Source: Diphasiastrum complanatum (lineage: Eukaryota; Streptophyta; Lycopodiopsida; Lycopodiales; Lycopodiaceae). Taken from it: a stretch of DNA of 39,870 nt. The notes beneath the pieces are model-generated. The model was not told the origin of the DNA. It worked only from the letters and a program-made list of their open reading frames with translations, and made no database searches. This document shows positions 1 through 9,529 of this stretch, piece after piece; the first letter of the stretch is position 1; each line of letters opens with the position of its first letter. The stretch is taken from the NCBI GenBank assembly GCA_029204225.1, contig MU835341.1, positions 1 to 39,870 on the forward strand. Direction: 5' to 3'. A program made the position numbers and the translations under genes.

Positions 1-1273
1 CTGAAAGAAAAAGATGAGAAGAAAAGGAGAAGGGGACAAATGAGCCTAACTTGCATAGAGCCTGATGGATCATGGCCCTGTTGCCCCACTATTGGGCCCA
101 CCACTTTTGGCCCAGAGTAGGCAAAAAATAACTTTCAAGAAGGACGTTCAAAACATGTCTGAAACATCAAGCGAACTCCAAAAGATAATGAAACCTATTT
201 CCAAAAACAAACCAATTCAAAGCAGTTCGAGTCTTCTGGAAAGTCGGAACTGCATTACCCAAAACACCACATAATATGCAGTGGATGTGCCATGACACTT
301 CACACCCTAACAAGCAGAAAGAACTCAACCACAATGTTTGCCTACCAAAAAGGATCCTATGCTTGGACATTATCTTAATTTTGGAAATGCTTCTTCATCA
401 AATATACTTCAAAGAGTCTATTGCATAAACTGAATCTTGATTGCTTGGGAATGCATTCCATACACTTGGAGCTCCAGAATGAAGCATTATGTATATCGTT
501 CTGTGAATACACTTGTTAATCTTTTTTTTTTTTTTTTTTGGTTAGGGCCCAGACAGTTTGTTGTCTGAATGTGCATGCTGGGGGCTGAAAAAAGGGTACA
601 TATGGAGAACCCTGCAGGACAGATATTTGCATGAGCGTAAGAGACATTTTGCGAGTGACACAGGCTGGGGTCTAAAGTTGTTGCAGTGGGGCTAGCTAGA
701 AAGCTATGCAACTCTTTTCAGGTTCTATCAACCCACTAAAAGACATATTTGCCAAACATCTTATAAATGATGGTAAACTAGATTCAAATGCAACTATAAA
801 GCTGGGTGTAGAATGCCTCAAAACAAACAGGGCATTACAGGCCCATTACTTCGATTGTAGTTTTCTGAGCTTGGTCTTGGAAGTTATTCTCTGAGATCTG
901 ACTACAGATATTTGGATACTTTCTCTTACTCTAATGGAATTTATCTGACATAGCTCAAAGAATCATTTTTTGAAACACTTTAGACAATTCAAATCAAGTC
1001 AAGATTCAAATTAACAACTCTACAAAGCCTTATCTTCAATTCTACTAAAACTCGTCTTTCTCAAAATATGATTTTTTTTCCCCATTTTCTTCAAAAGTGT
1101 GAGTTGTCTACGAGTAGCTTAATCCAAATCTTTCATTAAAAGAGAATGGAATAAATCAAATATAGCTGGGGACAACATTAAGCATAAGGCCACAAAATGT
1201 GCAGTAGATGTACGATCTGCAGCACACTCTCACAACCAAAAGAACTCACTACAACCTATTCCTAATGAGGATC
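1..1273. other. Gene-free flank
   Basis: I see no convincing gene here; the open frames are short and lack recognisable domains. The stretch contains a run of about 19 T at 521-539. On the minus strand this reads as a poly(A) end and could mark an old minus-strand retroposed sequence, but I could not find matching target duplications. A 16-bp match, AGAAAGCTATGCAACT, occurs both near 700 and near 15717, on either side of the LINE block, so the two flanks may share an old host repeat. Confidence 0.5.
274..365 (+). repeat. Dispersed direct repeat, copy 1
   Basis: A segment of about 90 bp (GCAGTGGATGTGCC... through GGATCCTATG) resembles 1199-1278 at roughly two thirds identity by eye. Shared blocks include the GCAGTRGATGT start, AGAACTCA and the GGATCCYAT end. 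Its value is that it shows the uninterrupted form of the site where the second copy is broken by the 1274-1601 insertion. Confidence 0.5.
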
Positions 1274-1278
1274 CCATA
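1199..1278 (+). repeat. Dispersed direct repeat, copy 2
   Basis: Second, diverged copy of the repeat at 274-365. It runs into GGATCCCAT, where the short mobile element at 1274-1601 begins. After that element the sequence resumes with GGATCCTATGACTG, which resembles copy 1. Confidence 0.45.
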
Positions 1279-1601
1279 GTTGCAGCGAATCGCGATTCTG
1301 GGGGTATAGCGATTCGCAAATCGCGATTCACTACCCAGACTCGCCAGAAAAAAATGTATTTTGTTTTTTACTTGTCAGAAATTCTTTTGGACCTGAAATG
1401 AACATTTTCAGGTTCATTTCAGGTCCAAAAACATTTCTGAAACTACTGAAATTAGACCTGAATCTACTGTAATCTTAATCGTCTGTTTTTTCTCTCTACT
1501 GATACGCATATTGCCTGGTTTTTTTTTCTAAAAAAAAACAACGATTCAGGGCCAATCACTGGAATTTTTGACAGAGTCTAGAATCACTGGTGCATCTATG
1601 G
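1274..1601. mobile_element. MITE-like insertion, about 328 bp, non-coding
   Basis: The ends form a short imperfect inverted repeat: CCATAGTTGCA at 1274-1284 and, reverse-complemented, CCATAGATGCA at 1591-1601. They are flanked by direct AGGATC (1268-1273 and 1602-1607). The flanking match is longer (GAGGATCCYAT), so the exact border is ambiguous. The related repeat at 274-365 has the same GGATCCTATG sequence with no insertion, which supports a real insertion event. The interior holds repeated CGATTCGC-type motifs (1285-1330) and a strong palindrome at 1375-1440. There is no coding capacity. The family is not assigned; a SINE-like origin is less likely because no A-rich tail abuts the flank. 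Confidence 0.55.
1375..1440. repeat. Long hairpin palindrome
   Basis: The arms 1385-1403 and 1412-1430 are perfect reverse complements (19 bp, TTTTGGACCTGAAATGAAC) around an 8-nt spacer. The pairing extends outward to 1375 and 1440 with two mismatches, giving about 29-bp arms. It lies inside the MITE-like insertion. A transcript could fold like a small-RNA precursor, but nothing shows that it does. Confidence 0.8.
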
Positions 1602-1611
1602 AGGATCCTAT

Positions 1612-2074
1612 GACTGAACATCCCATAAGTTAATTATAATTATGAGGGGTTTGGGGCCCACATGTGTCTATGGTCACAATTAATGGTTGGAGGCCTAAAC
1701 TCATGATGGTGGATAATTATGGGTCTATCAGTGAGTCATAGGGGAACTAGAACGTGGCCCAATTAGGCTGCACTACTAGTGGTGCATGGGCCTTGGAGGG
1801 TATAAGTGTATGCTTGATTGAGATGTTGGTAGCTACATGCTGCTGGTGTGACTCCCCTATCTCTTGTGAATAGTTGATCCATAGCTTGGGGGCTAGATCC
1901 GTTCGATCTAGGTTTGGTTGGGTTGGTTTGTCCACCATCTGATTCCCTTGTGTTGCTTTGTTGCGGCTTGCTTGGCTATTGTATCCTTGGTGAGGGACTT
2001 TATAGTATGAGTGACAAGACATGGTTTGATGAGGTGAGAGAGATGAATGAGCAAAATAAATTTGTAGGCTTGTT
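1612..2074. other. Gene-free stretch before LINE A
   Basis: I recognise nothing here. The open frame that runs into LINE A from 1914 has no LINE similarity before about 2075 and is probably chance. Phrases such as GGAGGGTATAAGTG near 1796 look like LTR promoter sequence, but no partner copy exists in the window, so this is left unassigned. Confidence 0.4.
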
Positions 2075-4468
2075 TTTGCCTCTTTCTTTCGTTGATATTT
2101 TTAAGCCAGCAATCACACCAGCTCGTCATGCTCAGCCTCTGTGGTTTGATGATGATTGTCGTTCACTACACCTCCATGTTACACATGCACATACACATGA
2201 TCCACGTATTCTCTCCACTGCTCGTAGATCTCTCCACCGTACACTCCGCCATAAAAAGCGTGCCTATGAAGAACGTAAAGGAAGAAGCCTCGTTGCTTCC
2301 CTGTTCAGTTCTTCCACTGGCGCCTTTTGGCGTGCATTTATCCCTCATGCTCCACCCCCCTTTCTTCACGACCTACATGTATGGTCCACCTATGCTACCT
2401 CACTCTACACCATACCTACCGACTCGCCCATTTCCATCTGCCCCCGTCCCAATGAATTCATCTTCTTCACCTCTGAAATGGTCATTGCGGCCATCAAGAG
2501 AATGAAGACCCACCGCACTAGAGACATAGAAGAGCTTGAATCGAAACTTCTGATCCACGCGGCAAATCTACTATCACCCACTCTACCCACTCTGCTTAAT
2601 CGTGTTGTCGTCTCTAGCTTCCCCCACTTTTGGTGCACTAATATCATCCACCCCATCCACAAAAATGGTGACCCCATGAATCCTCGTAACTACCGTACTA
2701 TCATGATTGGCCATGTCATCACGAAGCTTTATGGTGCTATACTTCAGTCAGCGATCAGTTCTGAGGCTGAGACCAGGAGACTACATGCATTGGACCAGTC
2801 TAGCTTTCGAGCTCACCATTCTACCACAAATCATGTCTTTACCCATCGAGCTATCATTGAGGAGGCTAGGCATAAGAGACAGAGGGTTTACTGTTGCTTT
2901 GTTGACTTCAGGAAAGCCTTTGATTCTGTTCCACGCTTTCTTCTCATCCAGCAACTACGTGATCTTGGCTTTTCTACTGACACAATTCTAGCTATGATGG
3001 CACTTTATGAGCGAGTCCTTGGATGTTTTCAAGGTAACACTGGCCTCTCAAAGCACATATGGAGTACCATCGAGGTGAAACAGGGTTGCTCCCTTTCACC
3101 TACACTATTCGGACTATATATTGACGAGCTTGAGAGGGTCATTGAGCACAGTGCTGGTACAGGTTGCCGACTTGGGGATCTTCTGATTGCCATTCTCCTA
3201 TTGCTTTAGTCTCCTCGACTAGAGAGGGATTACAATGACAGTTGGATAGTCTTCATGGTTTCTGTACTAGATGGAGTTTGCGCGTCAACACTGAGAAGAC
3301 CAAAGTTATGGTCTTCAAAACATCCAAGGCTTTCATGCAACGACAGGAGCTTTTTCTAGATGGACAGGTGTTGGAGATTGTGTCATCCTACACCTATCTC
3401 GGGGTTCTTTTCACTAGTCCTATATTTGCTATGAGACAGGCCTCTACTGATTGGGCCAGTATCTCACGCCTCCAGGTTCTTATGTTATCACGGATGATAC
3501 GGACTAAGCCCTCTGTCCCGCACCAGATTCTCCTAGCAGAGTTTGTCGTTGCACCTGTATAGCTTGATGCCATCTTCCGTCTCATCACATATATACAGTG
3601 CCTTCGGCTACTTCCCACTGATGCACAGAGATATCCACAGGTGGCACTCATATCATCTCAGCACCTACACAGTCTGGGCTATCACTTATCATGGTTCTCA
3701 TAGGCAGCACGCCTATTGGATACATTTGGCATATCTATTACGGACCTCCTAGCGAGTACACATGATTATATCAAACGGTTCCTCTAAAGAGCATACCTTC
3801 GCCGCACATGGCAGGGCCACTCAGGGGTTAAACCCGACGATTACATGACTCATTTCTTGGAGCTGGATGTCGTGGGGATCCCAGTTCAACCGCGATATTT
3901 AGATTCTGGACTATTCCATGGCCTGAGATTCACATTGGGTCAGCTACGTGTCTCATTACATCAGCTCGAGATTGAGATTGTACGTTTCCATAGTATCCCA
4001 CGTGAGGAGCGGATCTGCCAGTTATATTCATTGTTTGAGTTGGAGTCAGAGGAGCACTTTTTGTTCAGATGCCCAGTCTATTATGAGATCAGAGGGAGAT
4101 ACCATTGCCTCTTTAGAGAGACTCCTGTCACACTGAGGTCCCTTATAGCATATGATGACCCTAGATGTGTCGCACTTATGATCAGAGAGATGTTTTTACT
4201 GCGACAGGACCTACACCAGCCATCTGTCCACCTTGATACACACCTCCAGATCACATCGTACTTCTCCCACCGAAGATCATGGTCGGATGATGATAGTGGC
4301 GAAGATAGTGCCTCTCTACTATACAGAGCCCAAAGACGACGCACTACTCATGTTGCCCGCAAAGCCACTACTCAAAGACAACCTTCTTGGCGACATCAGC
4401 AACATATATCGAGACCACCTCCAGGCGCTATACCCCTCACATCTTTCTTCCACAACAACTGTACTTGA
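2075..4468 (+). pseudogene. LINE A ORF2 fragment (reverse transcriptase and C-terminus)
   Basis: The reverse transcriptase part reads openly to 3209 and contains INNER motifs of the family: HPIHKNGDPMNPRNYRT, CCFVDFRKAFDSVPR (first catalytic Asp) and VKQGCSLSPTLFGLYIDEL. A short deletion near 3200 removes the YADD box and shifts the frame; reading resumes at 3242 with the NTEKTKVMVF and SYTYLGVLF motifs. A further loss of about 165 bp near 3450, judged against copy D, and several stops follow. The last open part, 3845-4468, carries the region equivalent to the CCHC motif, LFRCPVYYEIRGRYH, but its second Cys is Tyr (CQLYS). The copy cannot be functional. Frames are 1914-3209, 3242-3562 and 3845-4468. 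Confidence 0.88.
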
Positions 4469-4627
4469 TGGCACAAGGTTATACCATCATCTTATTGGCA
4501 GTATTAGACCTTTGTTTTTTAGACCTACTTCAAGTTTGTAGTATAGTATATTGGCATTTCATATCTTTTATGTTACAGAGACGTTTCACACGCTTCTACT
4601 GTACCACACACTTGACATGTACTTTTT

Positions 4628-4659
4628 TGTCTTATATGCCTATTGGCATAGAAAAGACA
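4628..4659 (+). other. LINE A 3'-terminal two-stem hairpin
   Basis: The outer stem is TGTCTT (4628-4633) with AAGACA (4654-4659). The inner stem is TATGCC (4635-4640) with GGCATA (4645-4650), loop TATT. It sits just before the TTAATAAAT tail. The same place in copy B folds the same way with a paired base change, so it is probably the 3' RNA signal read by the element's reverse transcriptase. That role is inferred from LINEs with known 3' stem-loop recognition. Confidence 0.7.
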
Positions 4660-4663
4660 TTAA

Positions 4664-4668
<5 letters not shown>

Positions 4669-4725
<57 letters not shown>
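4669..4725 (+). repeat. (CT)n microsatellite at the A/B junction
   Basis: An uninterrupted CT run of about 57 bases joins the tail of LINE A to the 5' UTR of LINE B. Similar but shorter CT stretches end copies B and C. It may be LINE tail, a preferred target, or both. Confidence 0.95.
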
Positions 4726-4729
<4 letters not shown>

Positions 4730-5000
4730 CTCTGCTGGTGCGCTATCCGCCTGCTGGTGCGCTGCCCGCCTGCTGGTGCGCTGCCCGCCCTGCTGGTGCG
4801 CTATCCCTCCCTCGCTACCCCTGCCCCTCTCTCTCTCTCTCGCCGCTCTGCTGGTGCGCTGCCCGCTTGCTGGTGCGCTGCCCGCCTGCTGGTGCGCTGC
4901 CCGCCCTGCTGGTGCGCTGCCCGCCCTGCTAGCGCTGCTGCCCTCTCTCTCTCTTGCGCGCCCACCCGCCCTGCTGGCGCTGCTGTCCGCCCTGCTGGCG
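4726..5000 (+). repeat. GC-rich tandem monomers in the LINE B 5' UTR
   Basis: About eleven imperfect units of 18-21 bp, consensus CTGCTGGTGCGCTGCCCGC, are arranged in blocks separated by short CT runs near 4829-4842 and 4941-4953. The block starting CTCTGCTGGTGCGCT recurs at about 4729 and 4845, so there is a higher-order unit of roughly 115 bp. Tandem 5' UTR monomers act as promoters in some mammalian L1 families; a promoter role here is inference. The open frames across these repeats are low complexity and not genes. Confidence 0.8.
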
Positions 5001-5069
5001 CTGCAGTGCTGACCTTCGCACCTGCCCTACGCTGCCCTGCGCTGGTCCTCCATCTGCTTACCGCCTCCT

Positions 5070-5978
5070 ATGGCACCTAAGAAAAAGGAGGGTGTTCTTA
5101 CACCCCCCTCCCTGTTGGACACCCCCCCATCACCGGTAGTGATGGAGGAGCCGTCTTCGGTGACAGAAACTATCAACATGGCTGCCATTGACTACACTCC
5201 TTCCAAACCTACCGAAAGTCTTTTTGCTTATGATCTTAGTTTTATCCGGCAAGAAATTCTTGGACTTAAGAAACAACTACACCTCTTTGAAGCTGAAAAT
5301 AGCAAGTTAGCTAAGGATCTTTTTGGTGTCACGGAACGTGTGGAGCAGCTTGAGCAAGAAAATATATATCTTAAGCAACGAATTGCAGAAAAAAGTGCCT
5401 TGGAGGAGACTTCCAACAAGATCAATAGCTTGGAGAAACAAGTCGAGGAGACGAAAACGTGGGCAGCACTCTTCAAACCGGATGATATGGGCAGCAAACT
5501 CTCATCACTCGCAAAACAGGTTGAAGAAACGACATCGATCCTTAAGCAAGGTAATCACTCTCAGATTTCATCTTTTCCGAAGGAAAACGATTTGGAGACA
5601 GTTTTGGGTGAACAAGCCAGAAGGGCCAAAAAAGCCTTTAACATTAGAGTAAGAGGCATTGCCAATGGTGGAAAACCGTTGGAAGAAGCTACGGATTTGC
5701 TCATTTCCAAGTTATCTCATGTGGCTGACGGTTTTGATACTGCTTGGCGCAGTAAATTTGATGACAATGTTTTGTTTATCAAGTTCCGCTCGCTTTCACA
5801 ACGCAATGCTGCCCTTCGGCTTAGGGCAAAGCTTAAAGGTACTTTCATTTATATGGATGATGACTTAACAAATACTCAATGGTTGGCAAGAAAAAAGATT
5901 ATCCTTGAAGCGAAAGAGAAAGGGCAAAGGGTTGTTTTTATTGACGGGAAACCGAGATTTTTCGACCTTCCACAATAG
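5070..5978 (+). CDS. LINE B ORF1 protein (RNA-binding chaperone type), 302 aa
   Basis: Probable nucleic-acid-binding ORF1 protein that packages LINE RNA. The ATG at 5070 starts a Lys/Pro-rich head (APKKKEG). Residues about 50-140 are heptad-like and rich in Leu, Glu and Lys, a likely trimerising coiled coil. Residues about 185-265 (from FNIRVRGIANGG, through VLFIKFRS, to TFIYMDDDLT) match the RRM-like core of L1-type ORF1, followed by a C-terminal domain (LARKKIILEAKEKGQRVVF). The frame is complete and undamaged. It ends CAA-TAG at 5973-5978 and the same frame stays open into ORF2. Copies D and E carry the related end of this protein. Function rests on domain layout, not on a database match. 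Confidence 0.88.
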   Translation: MAPKKKEGVLTPPSLLDTPPSPVVMEEPSSVTETINMAAIDYTPSKPTESLFAYDLSFIRQEILGLKKQLHLFEAENSKLAKDLFGVTERVEQLEQENIYLKQRIAEKSALEETSNKINSLEKQVEETKTWAALFKPDDMGSKLSSLAKQVEETTSILKQGNHSQISSFPKENDLETVLGEQARRAKKAFNIRVRGIANGGKPLEEATDLLISKLSHVADGFDTAWRSKFDDNVLFIKFRSLSQRNAALRLRAKLKGTFIYMDDDLTNTQWLARKKIILEAKEKGQRVVFIDGKPRFFDLPQ

Positions 5979-6021
5979 GAACTAGGGGCCCCCGGATATA
6001 GAAGCTACCCGAGATCCCCTA
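5973..6021 (+). promoter_or_regulatory. Candidate UAG readthrough site between ORF1 and ORF2
   Basis: ORF1 ends CAA-TAG-GAA (5973-5981). The same frame continues without another stop into the endonuclease, whose NCNG motif lies 23 codons on. No in-frame ATG occurs between the TAG and the endonuclease core; the nearest sense start would be a TTG at 6027. A UAG followed by G is the context of the type III class of leaky stops, which need a 3' RNA structure. A possible stem TAGGGG (5983-5988) with CCCCTA (6016-6021) lies just downstream. Copy D has the same CAA-TAG-GAA and a 23-codon in-frame linker. Readthrough itself is inference. Confidence 0.55.
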
Positions 6022-9000
6022 CCAATTTGAGACTTGGCTTCTGGAATTGTAATGGTTTTTTATCTTCGTCATCAGCCGGAGACTTTGCTGATTTTATTAG
6101 AAAATGCGACATTTTGTTGTTGGCTGAAACTCATGAGTCCTTATATCATCCTCTTCCAAATATACAGGAGTACTCTTGGCATTCTGCTTTTCGTCCATTT
6201 GTTAGGGGAAAAACTTGTCGAGGATCTGGAGGAGTAGCTTGTTTATACAGAGACACCACAGTTCAGATGGTTAAACAAGATCCATACGCTCGCTATATTT
6301 GGTTACACATTATTGGCTCACTATTGGGATTACCTCAGGACATCTATATAGCTGTATGCTATTTTGCTCCACAGACCTCAGTGTTTGCTGAGTTTGGCGG
6401 GGACCCTTTTCAGGCTCTCTCAGATGATATTGCTATCTTTTCTCAGCAGGGTTCCATTTTACTAGCAGGTGATTTCAACGCCCGCACAAGCTCTAGACAA
6501 ACCGAATTTCATGCAGCTACGGATCTTCTCAGGCTTTACCCTTTGGATATGGGGCTAGACCGGGTATCACAGGATGCAGACACTCCAGCTACATCTTTCG
6601 GGGAGCAGTTGATCACTCTAGCAGAGACACACGCTCTTGCCATTTTGAATGGCCTCACACAGTGGCCTTCCTCATCAGCATATACATGCTATCCTCATGG
6701 TGGAGGACATAGTGTGGTCGACTACTTCATTGGATCACCTGCTTTGATCTCTCACATTTCTGATTTCTCCATCACACCCCCTACCATTTCCGATCACTCA
6801 CTCTTACACATCTCACTTGGTCACATAACCTCTTCTTTGCAAATTTCTTGCTCTCTTCCCACTCATAAACGTATTCCTTTCACCCAATCTGGATTCACTA
6901 ATTACACCACAATCTTATCCCAACTACTCGCTAACTTCCCGTTCATGGCACCAATTGACCAGCAAGCCACTTTTCTCTCTACATCCCTCTTAGCTGCTGC
7001 TTCCTCATCCTTCCCCACCAAAACGACATCATCTCACAGAAGTGTTCACAACAGATGGTATGATGCAGAATGCCGCTCTCTTCACAATCATGTGACATAT
7101 GCCAGGTCACACTCCCCTGCCACACTCAAACAATGCCAGAAAGAATATCATAGAACCACCAGAACAAAGAAGATCAAGTACCTACAATCACTCTGCCAAA
7201 AAATGATCAACTCTTTAGATTCACCCTCCTCCTCTTTTTTCTGGAAACATTTCACCAGACACTCTTCAACATTGGCCCCCATAGCCATCGAATCCTGGAT
7301 CGAGTATGCCACGGAGTTATATACCACGGACTCTCCTCCTACCTCACTCTCACCGAGACCTGACCACTGCTCACTTTTCACCCCTGACATGGTTGAAAAC
7401 GCCATTAAACATGCCAAACTAAATAAAGCCACTGACTATAACTCCTTAAGTGTAGACTTCCTAAAGCCCGTAGCACATCTCATCTCCCCTTACATTGCTC
7501 ATGTTTTTAACACAGCTGTTACTTCTGGTTTTCCTACGGCTTGGTGTACTAATATCCTTCACCCCATCCTCAAGGCAGGTGATCCCATGAATGTAGGAAA
7601 CTACCGCACCATTATGATTGGCCACACTCTAGCTAAGATATATGGCTCTATACTACAGACAGTCACTGGATCTTTGCTGAAACTGAGGGTTTACACGCTA
7701 TGGGTCAAGCTGGTTTCAGACCGGGATATTCTACTTCAGACCAGATCTTCATTTTGAGATGCATTATTGAGGAGGCTCGACATCGGAAACAGAGAATTTA
7801 CTGTTGCTTTGTGGATTTTCGCAAAGCTTTTGACTCTGTTCCACGACATCTTCTTTTCCAGAGACTGTCTTCACTTGGCTTTTCAGAGGATACTATTGCT
7901 GCGATCATTACTTTATATGAGCGAGTCTTGGCACGTTTCAGAGATGGTAGTGGCTGGTCCTCACAGATACATTCTACCATTGGGGTGAAGCAGGGTTGCC
8001 CCTTATCACCCACTCTTTTTGCACTATATATAGATGACCTCGAGCGGATTATTCGCGAGGAAGGTGGAGAGGGTTGTCCCCTAGCAGACATTATTATCCC
8101 CATTCTCTTGTACGCTGATGATGTGGTTCTCCTCTCATCCTCTGCAGCTGGTTTACAGAGTCACCTTTCTGCTTTACATCACTTTTGCCAGCGTTGGGGA
8201 TTGACGGTTAACCTTAAGAAGACTAAGATTATGGTGTTTAACACCAACAGACAGCATATGAGAGATGTGATTTTCTATTATGACGGGCTACCGATTGAGA
8301 TCGTGACCTCCTACACCTATTTGGGAGTTCTTTTCTCTGGTCCGCTACTCACTTTTCGACCAGCAGCCACCGCCAGGCTCCGCAAGGGGCATACCGCTCT
8401 TGTGCATATGGAGAGATTTTGCTCTACTTATTATGTGTAGGATCCTGCTACCAGATGCCTACTATTTTCTGCTACTGTCTCCCCAGTTGTGCTATATTCG
8501 GCTGAGACTTGGTGCCCTGATTTATCACGCGATACATGGAGAGATCTTACTCGTATCCAGATTCTCATGCTCAGTAGGATAATCCGGGCTAAGCCCTCAG
8601 TACCACATGATATCATACTAGCCGAGTTTGCTTCTCCTCCATTAGTTGTTGGTGCTATGTTTCAGATCATCACCTTTCTTCACAGGGTATCAGATCTAGA
8701 TACCTCCAGATACATTGTTGCTGCTCTCACTTCATCTTGTACCATTGCAGATCAGGGAGCCAAGCACTCTTGGTATCGCAGTGTCTCAGCCCTTCTTCAG
8801 ACTTGGGGTTTATCCGCACTTGATCTTCCGAATGGAACCCATGCTTATATCAGACAGCAGATCTACCGGAGCTACATACGCACTATATGGTCACATCCTG
8901 ATCCAGATAGGGTCAAGCTACATTATTATGGCACACATCTTTTACGGCTGGACGTTTCGGGCTTGCCTATTCTTCCAGTTTATCTTACACAGACGCTATC

Positions 9001-9529
9001 TTTTGGTCTGAGATATCGTATAGGACAGCTTCGAGTCTCTTCTCATCAGCTTGCTATCGAGACAGGTAGATACACAGACACTCCCAGATTGCAGCGGATA
9101 TGTCAGCTTTGTTCTCTTCAGGAGGTGGAAGATGAGTTTCATTTCATCTTTCGCTGCCCAGTATACTATGAGATTAGAGGACGATACCATTGTTTATACC
9201 GAGATATTCCCCTCACGTTGAGCTCCTTCCTCGAGTATCCAGATGCTAGATGTGTGGGTCTTCTTTTGAGAGAGATGTATATTTTACGAGCTTCACTTCT
9301 ACCTACGCTCTCAGATATGGATTCCAGTCAGGCTCACATTACTCAGTTCTTCCAGAAGCGAGACAGAGTGGATATTTCGGTTGCGGATTTTGACGTCCCC
9401 GTCCGAAGATCGAAGACACAGAGAGTTTCGGCTCGATCCAGTGCTACTAGATCTTCATACGCCTCCCACCAGCCTACATCACGACCCACTACTACCATCA
9501 CTCATTACTTTCGGCTTGCTCGTAGCTAG
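5979..9529 (+). pseudogene. LINE B ORF2: endonuclease and reverse transcriptase, nearly intact
   Basis: Replication protein of the LINE, about 1,170 residues. Endonuclease motifs are all present: FWNCNGF, LLLAETHES, GSGGVACLYR, LLAGDFNAR, VVDYFIGS and ISDHSLLH, keeping the expected catalytic Glu, Asp/Asn and His. The reverse transcriptase has LHPILKAGDPMNVGNYRT, GFRPGYSTSDQIF, CCFVDFRKAFDSVPR, VKQGCPLSPTLFALYIDDL and the catalytic box LLYADDVVLL. The C-terminus has CQLCSLQEVEDEFHFIFRC, a Cys-x2-Cys...His-x4-Cys motif. Two lesions only: a small deletion near 7675-7690 moves the frame (first part open to 7757, second from 7700), and a TAG at 8438-8440 where copy C has a sense codon, compatible with a C-to-T change of CAG. 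No ATG precedes the endonuclease; see the readthrough site. Confidence 0.9.

Larger units (their letters stand above)
2075..4725 (+). mobile_element. LINE copy A (5'-truncated, subfamily 1)
   Basis: A non-LTR retrotransposon copy begins between the endonuclease and reverse transcriptase domains of ORF2, so ORF1 and the endonuclease are missing, as expected of 5' truncation during target-primed reverse transcription. It has a genuine 3' end: C-terminal CCHC-like region, 3' UTR, a terminal hairpin at 4628-4659, TTAATAAAT and a (CT)n run. Its protein is closer to copies D and E (for example FAMRQAS and SSYTYLGVLFT) than to B and C, hence 'subfamily 1'. The next LINE, B, starts directly after the CT run. 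Confidence 0.9.

Noticed and set aside
521-539. T-run as a Pol III terminator of a small RNA gene
   Set aside because: No tRNA-like or other Pol III promoter boxes could be found nearby; a poly(A) end on the other strand is equally possible.
1747-2129. Short minus-strand open frames before LINE A as a gene
   Set aside because: No domain and overlapping frames; part of one lies opposite LINE sequence.
4387-5139. Several long open frames over the CT and GC-rich repeats
   Set aside because: They are products of repeat composition in the LINE 5' UTR and (CT)n, in several frames at once, with no domain.
8438-8440. Second TAG in LINE B ORF2 as another programmed readthrough site
   Set aside because: Copy C has a sense codon at the matching place and the context differs from CAA-TAG-GAA; a simple C-to-T change explains it.
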